A DNA stretch of 64,000 nucleotides from Enoplolaimus lenunculus (Eukaryota; Nematoda; Enoplea; Enoplida; Thoracostomopsidae). The stretch's first letter is position 1, and the number at the start of each line of letters is the position of its first letter. The notes beneath the pieces are model-generated. The model searched no databases, was not told the origin of the DNA, and was given only the letters and a program-made list of their open reading frames with translations. Below are positions 62,293-64,000 of the stretch, piece by piece. Both the position numbers and the translations under genes were made by a program. The stretch spans positions 42,297 through 106,296 of the forward strand of contig JASANG010003463.1 in NCBI GenBank assembly GCA_030248215.1, in the 5' to 3' direction.

Positions 62293-64000
62293 GTAAACCC
62301 CATTACAACAACAACAACGCAGCTAAAACCCCTTTCCAACAATTGCGGCTACTGTAGCGCTTGTATGGACTTCGTATTTACCAACCGTTGAGCCTTTACT
62401 CACAGGTGTTGCCGCTATCACAGTTCCAAATCACAGTTTAATAATATCAATTATATTCAATATTGTCATCGCGTATCACAATGTTTATATCAACAGACGA
62501 ACAGCCGTGTCTGAATAATATTGAGAACAATCAACGTCAGAAGTTTTATAGCGCGCGTATTATTAGAGGGGTCGAAACCCGATATTTTATTTTCATCACA
62601 AAGGGCATTGACCTAGAAGCCCAGTGAATAATTCAAGTTTGACAGCAACCAGGCTCGGACCGCCACCCGCGGTCCAGGCTTGGTTGCTATTTTCCGTATA
62701 TTTTTACACCGCGTTTCAAGTTGATTTTTAAGAAGTTTCAAGCAACGACTTTAAAGGCTAATAGCTCGTTAATGGTCAGTCGGAATTTGAAGCAAATCAA
62801 CATCTAGGCGGTTCAAAGAATTCTCTACCTGATAATATAAAAATTACTTTGGCCAAGAAGGCACAGTCTAAGAAAACTATGGGTTACTTTACAGACCCTA
62901 AATTCTCATATCCAAAGTACTATAACATTATTTCTCATCATTATGACTTCACAAACACTAATTACTTGCTATTGATTTCGTCGTTCAACGAGTTTTCAAC
63001 GTCAATTGACGCTCAACAGGTTTCAATTATTGTTCAGCAACTTACTATTTGTTCAACGTCAATTTTATTATGTGTTCGACAGCTATTACCTTGTTTTTCA
63101 ACTGCTATTACGTTTTACAATTATGTCAAGGAGTCAATTCAACTGCCTTATTACTTCTGCTACTATGTCAATTACTTCACATACTGTCCAAGAGATACTG
63201 CATTTCGGGGACTATGTCGTTTTATATTACTTTCAATACTGTCTTGTGTATGTGTAACCCAACCACTGGCTTAGCTTTTCCTTGCTCAACTACGGCCTAA
63301 GCTACCGTGTTAACCCAAGATTGGGCAGCTCTGGTGTGTCTGAACGTTCATGTGCTTCCCGATTCCTCCTCTTTCTGCGACAAGGGACGTCGGAGATTAA
63401 GCCAGGGGTTGTCTGATATTCCCCGGCGCCGCCCTACGCCGAGGAATATCGGCCGCGCGCTAAAACCCGGCCCTCAAGCTCCTGGGAGCCCTCGGGCCTC
63501 CGTAAACCCCATTACAACAACAAAAAGGAACAATACGAGCTAAAACCCCTTTCCAACAATTGCGGCTACTGTAGCGCTTGTACTTACTTCGTATTCACCA
63601 ACCGTTGAGCCTTTACTCACAGGTGTTGCCGCTATCACAGTTCCAAATCACAGTTTAATAATATCAATTATATTCAATATTGTCATCGCGTATCACAATG
63701 TTTATCAACAGACGAACAGCCGTGTCTGAATAATATTGAGAACAATCAACGTCAGAAGTTTTATAGCGCGCGTATTATTAGAGGGGTCGAAACCCGATAT
63801 TTTATTTTCATCACAAAGGGCATTGACCTAGAAGCCCAGTGAATAATTCAAGTTTGACAGCAACCAGGCTCGGACCGCCACCCGCGGTCCAGGCTTGGTT
63901 GCTATTTTCCGTATATTTTTACACCGCGTTTCAAGTTGATTTTTAAGAAGTTTCAAGCAACGACTTTAAAGGCTAATAGCTCGTTAATGGTCAGTCGGAA

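Larger units (their letters stand above)
54125..64000 (+). repeat. Tandem array of ~1.26-kb units (eight, continuing past the window)
   Basis: Using TAACATTATTTCTCATCATT as phase mark, units start at 54125, 55392, 56651, 57910, 59174, 60433, 61699 and 62923, so the periods are 1267, 1259, 1259, 1264, 1259, 1266 and 1224. Units differ at only a handful of sites, apart from the last two, so the array is young or homogenised. Each unit has two strong hairpins (first unit: 54625-54661 and 55115-55159). Open frames of 77-137 codons repeat in each unit but have no known match and overlap in two frames. Tyr/Gln-rich translations arise from TTCAACGTCAATT-type sequence and are probably not proteins. 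The unit could be an LTR-derived satellite. Confidence 0.93.

Noticed and set aside
54087-63543. Repeated open frames of 63-141 codons in every tandem unit (Tyr/Gln/Leu-rich, and a Pro/Arg-rich one)
   Set aside because: They recur only because the DNA repeats, overlap in two frames, have no known match and no start context, and the translations look like read-through of TTCAACGTCAATT-rich DNA.
49337-64000. CRISPR-like array
   Set aside because: Units are over 1.2 kb, contiguous and without spacers, in a eukaryotic genome.

Overview
The window is invertebrate metazoan nuclear DNA. It is AT-rich, its genes carry many GT-AG introns of about 0.3 to 4 kb, and small DNA transposons are plentiful. 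Dispersed TTAGGC hexamers recur in it. That hexamer is the nematode telomere repeat, which hints at a nematode, but here it sits mostly inside transposons, so I do not assign a phylum.

Three host genes lie on the + strand. (1) 1-4131 is the 3' part of the mitochondrial ATP synthase F1 alpha subunit gene (six exons, the first cut by the window edge). (2) 11065-37376 is a complete kainate-type ionotropic glutamate receptor gene, here called receptor A. I reconstructed it as 19 exons, all in phase, coding for 909 residues: signal peptide, amino-terminal domain, S1, M1, pore loop with Gln at the Q/R site, M3 with [10 protein letters not shown]2, M4 and a cytoplasmic tail. (3) 40953-48933 holds the first ten exons of a second, paralogous receptor, receptor B. 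Eight of its ten exons have exactly the same length as their counterparts in A, and both sets of ten total 1251 coding bases, so this is a tandem gene duplication. The ligand-binding and channel exons of B are not in the window.

From 48934 to the end no receptor exon is seen. In order this stretch holds a 210-bp fragment of the downstream repeat (49337-49546), an 18-bp minisatellite (49849-49998), a broken Ty3/gypsy-type retroelement fossil with reverse transcriptase, RNase H, integrase and a carboxy-terminal PHD finger (about 49999-54124), and a tandem array of eight units of about 1.26 kb (54125 to past 64000). A GC-homopolymer-rich patch at 62081-62292 looks like an assembly or base-calling artefact.

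Introns and intergenic DNA hold many non-autonomous DNA transposons. The most striking are two families with terminal inverted repeats and 8-bp target duplications (hAT-like), each found twice, whose interior is TTAGGC-type repeat. A further TTAGGC-bearing repeat is present twice. Two mariner-like families with TA duplications, several 'cCCGTAGCC' hAT-like elements, a fold-back element and a pair of ~0.8-kb inverted repeats flanking receptor A are also present. I found no rRNA, tRNA or CRISPR features.
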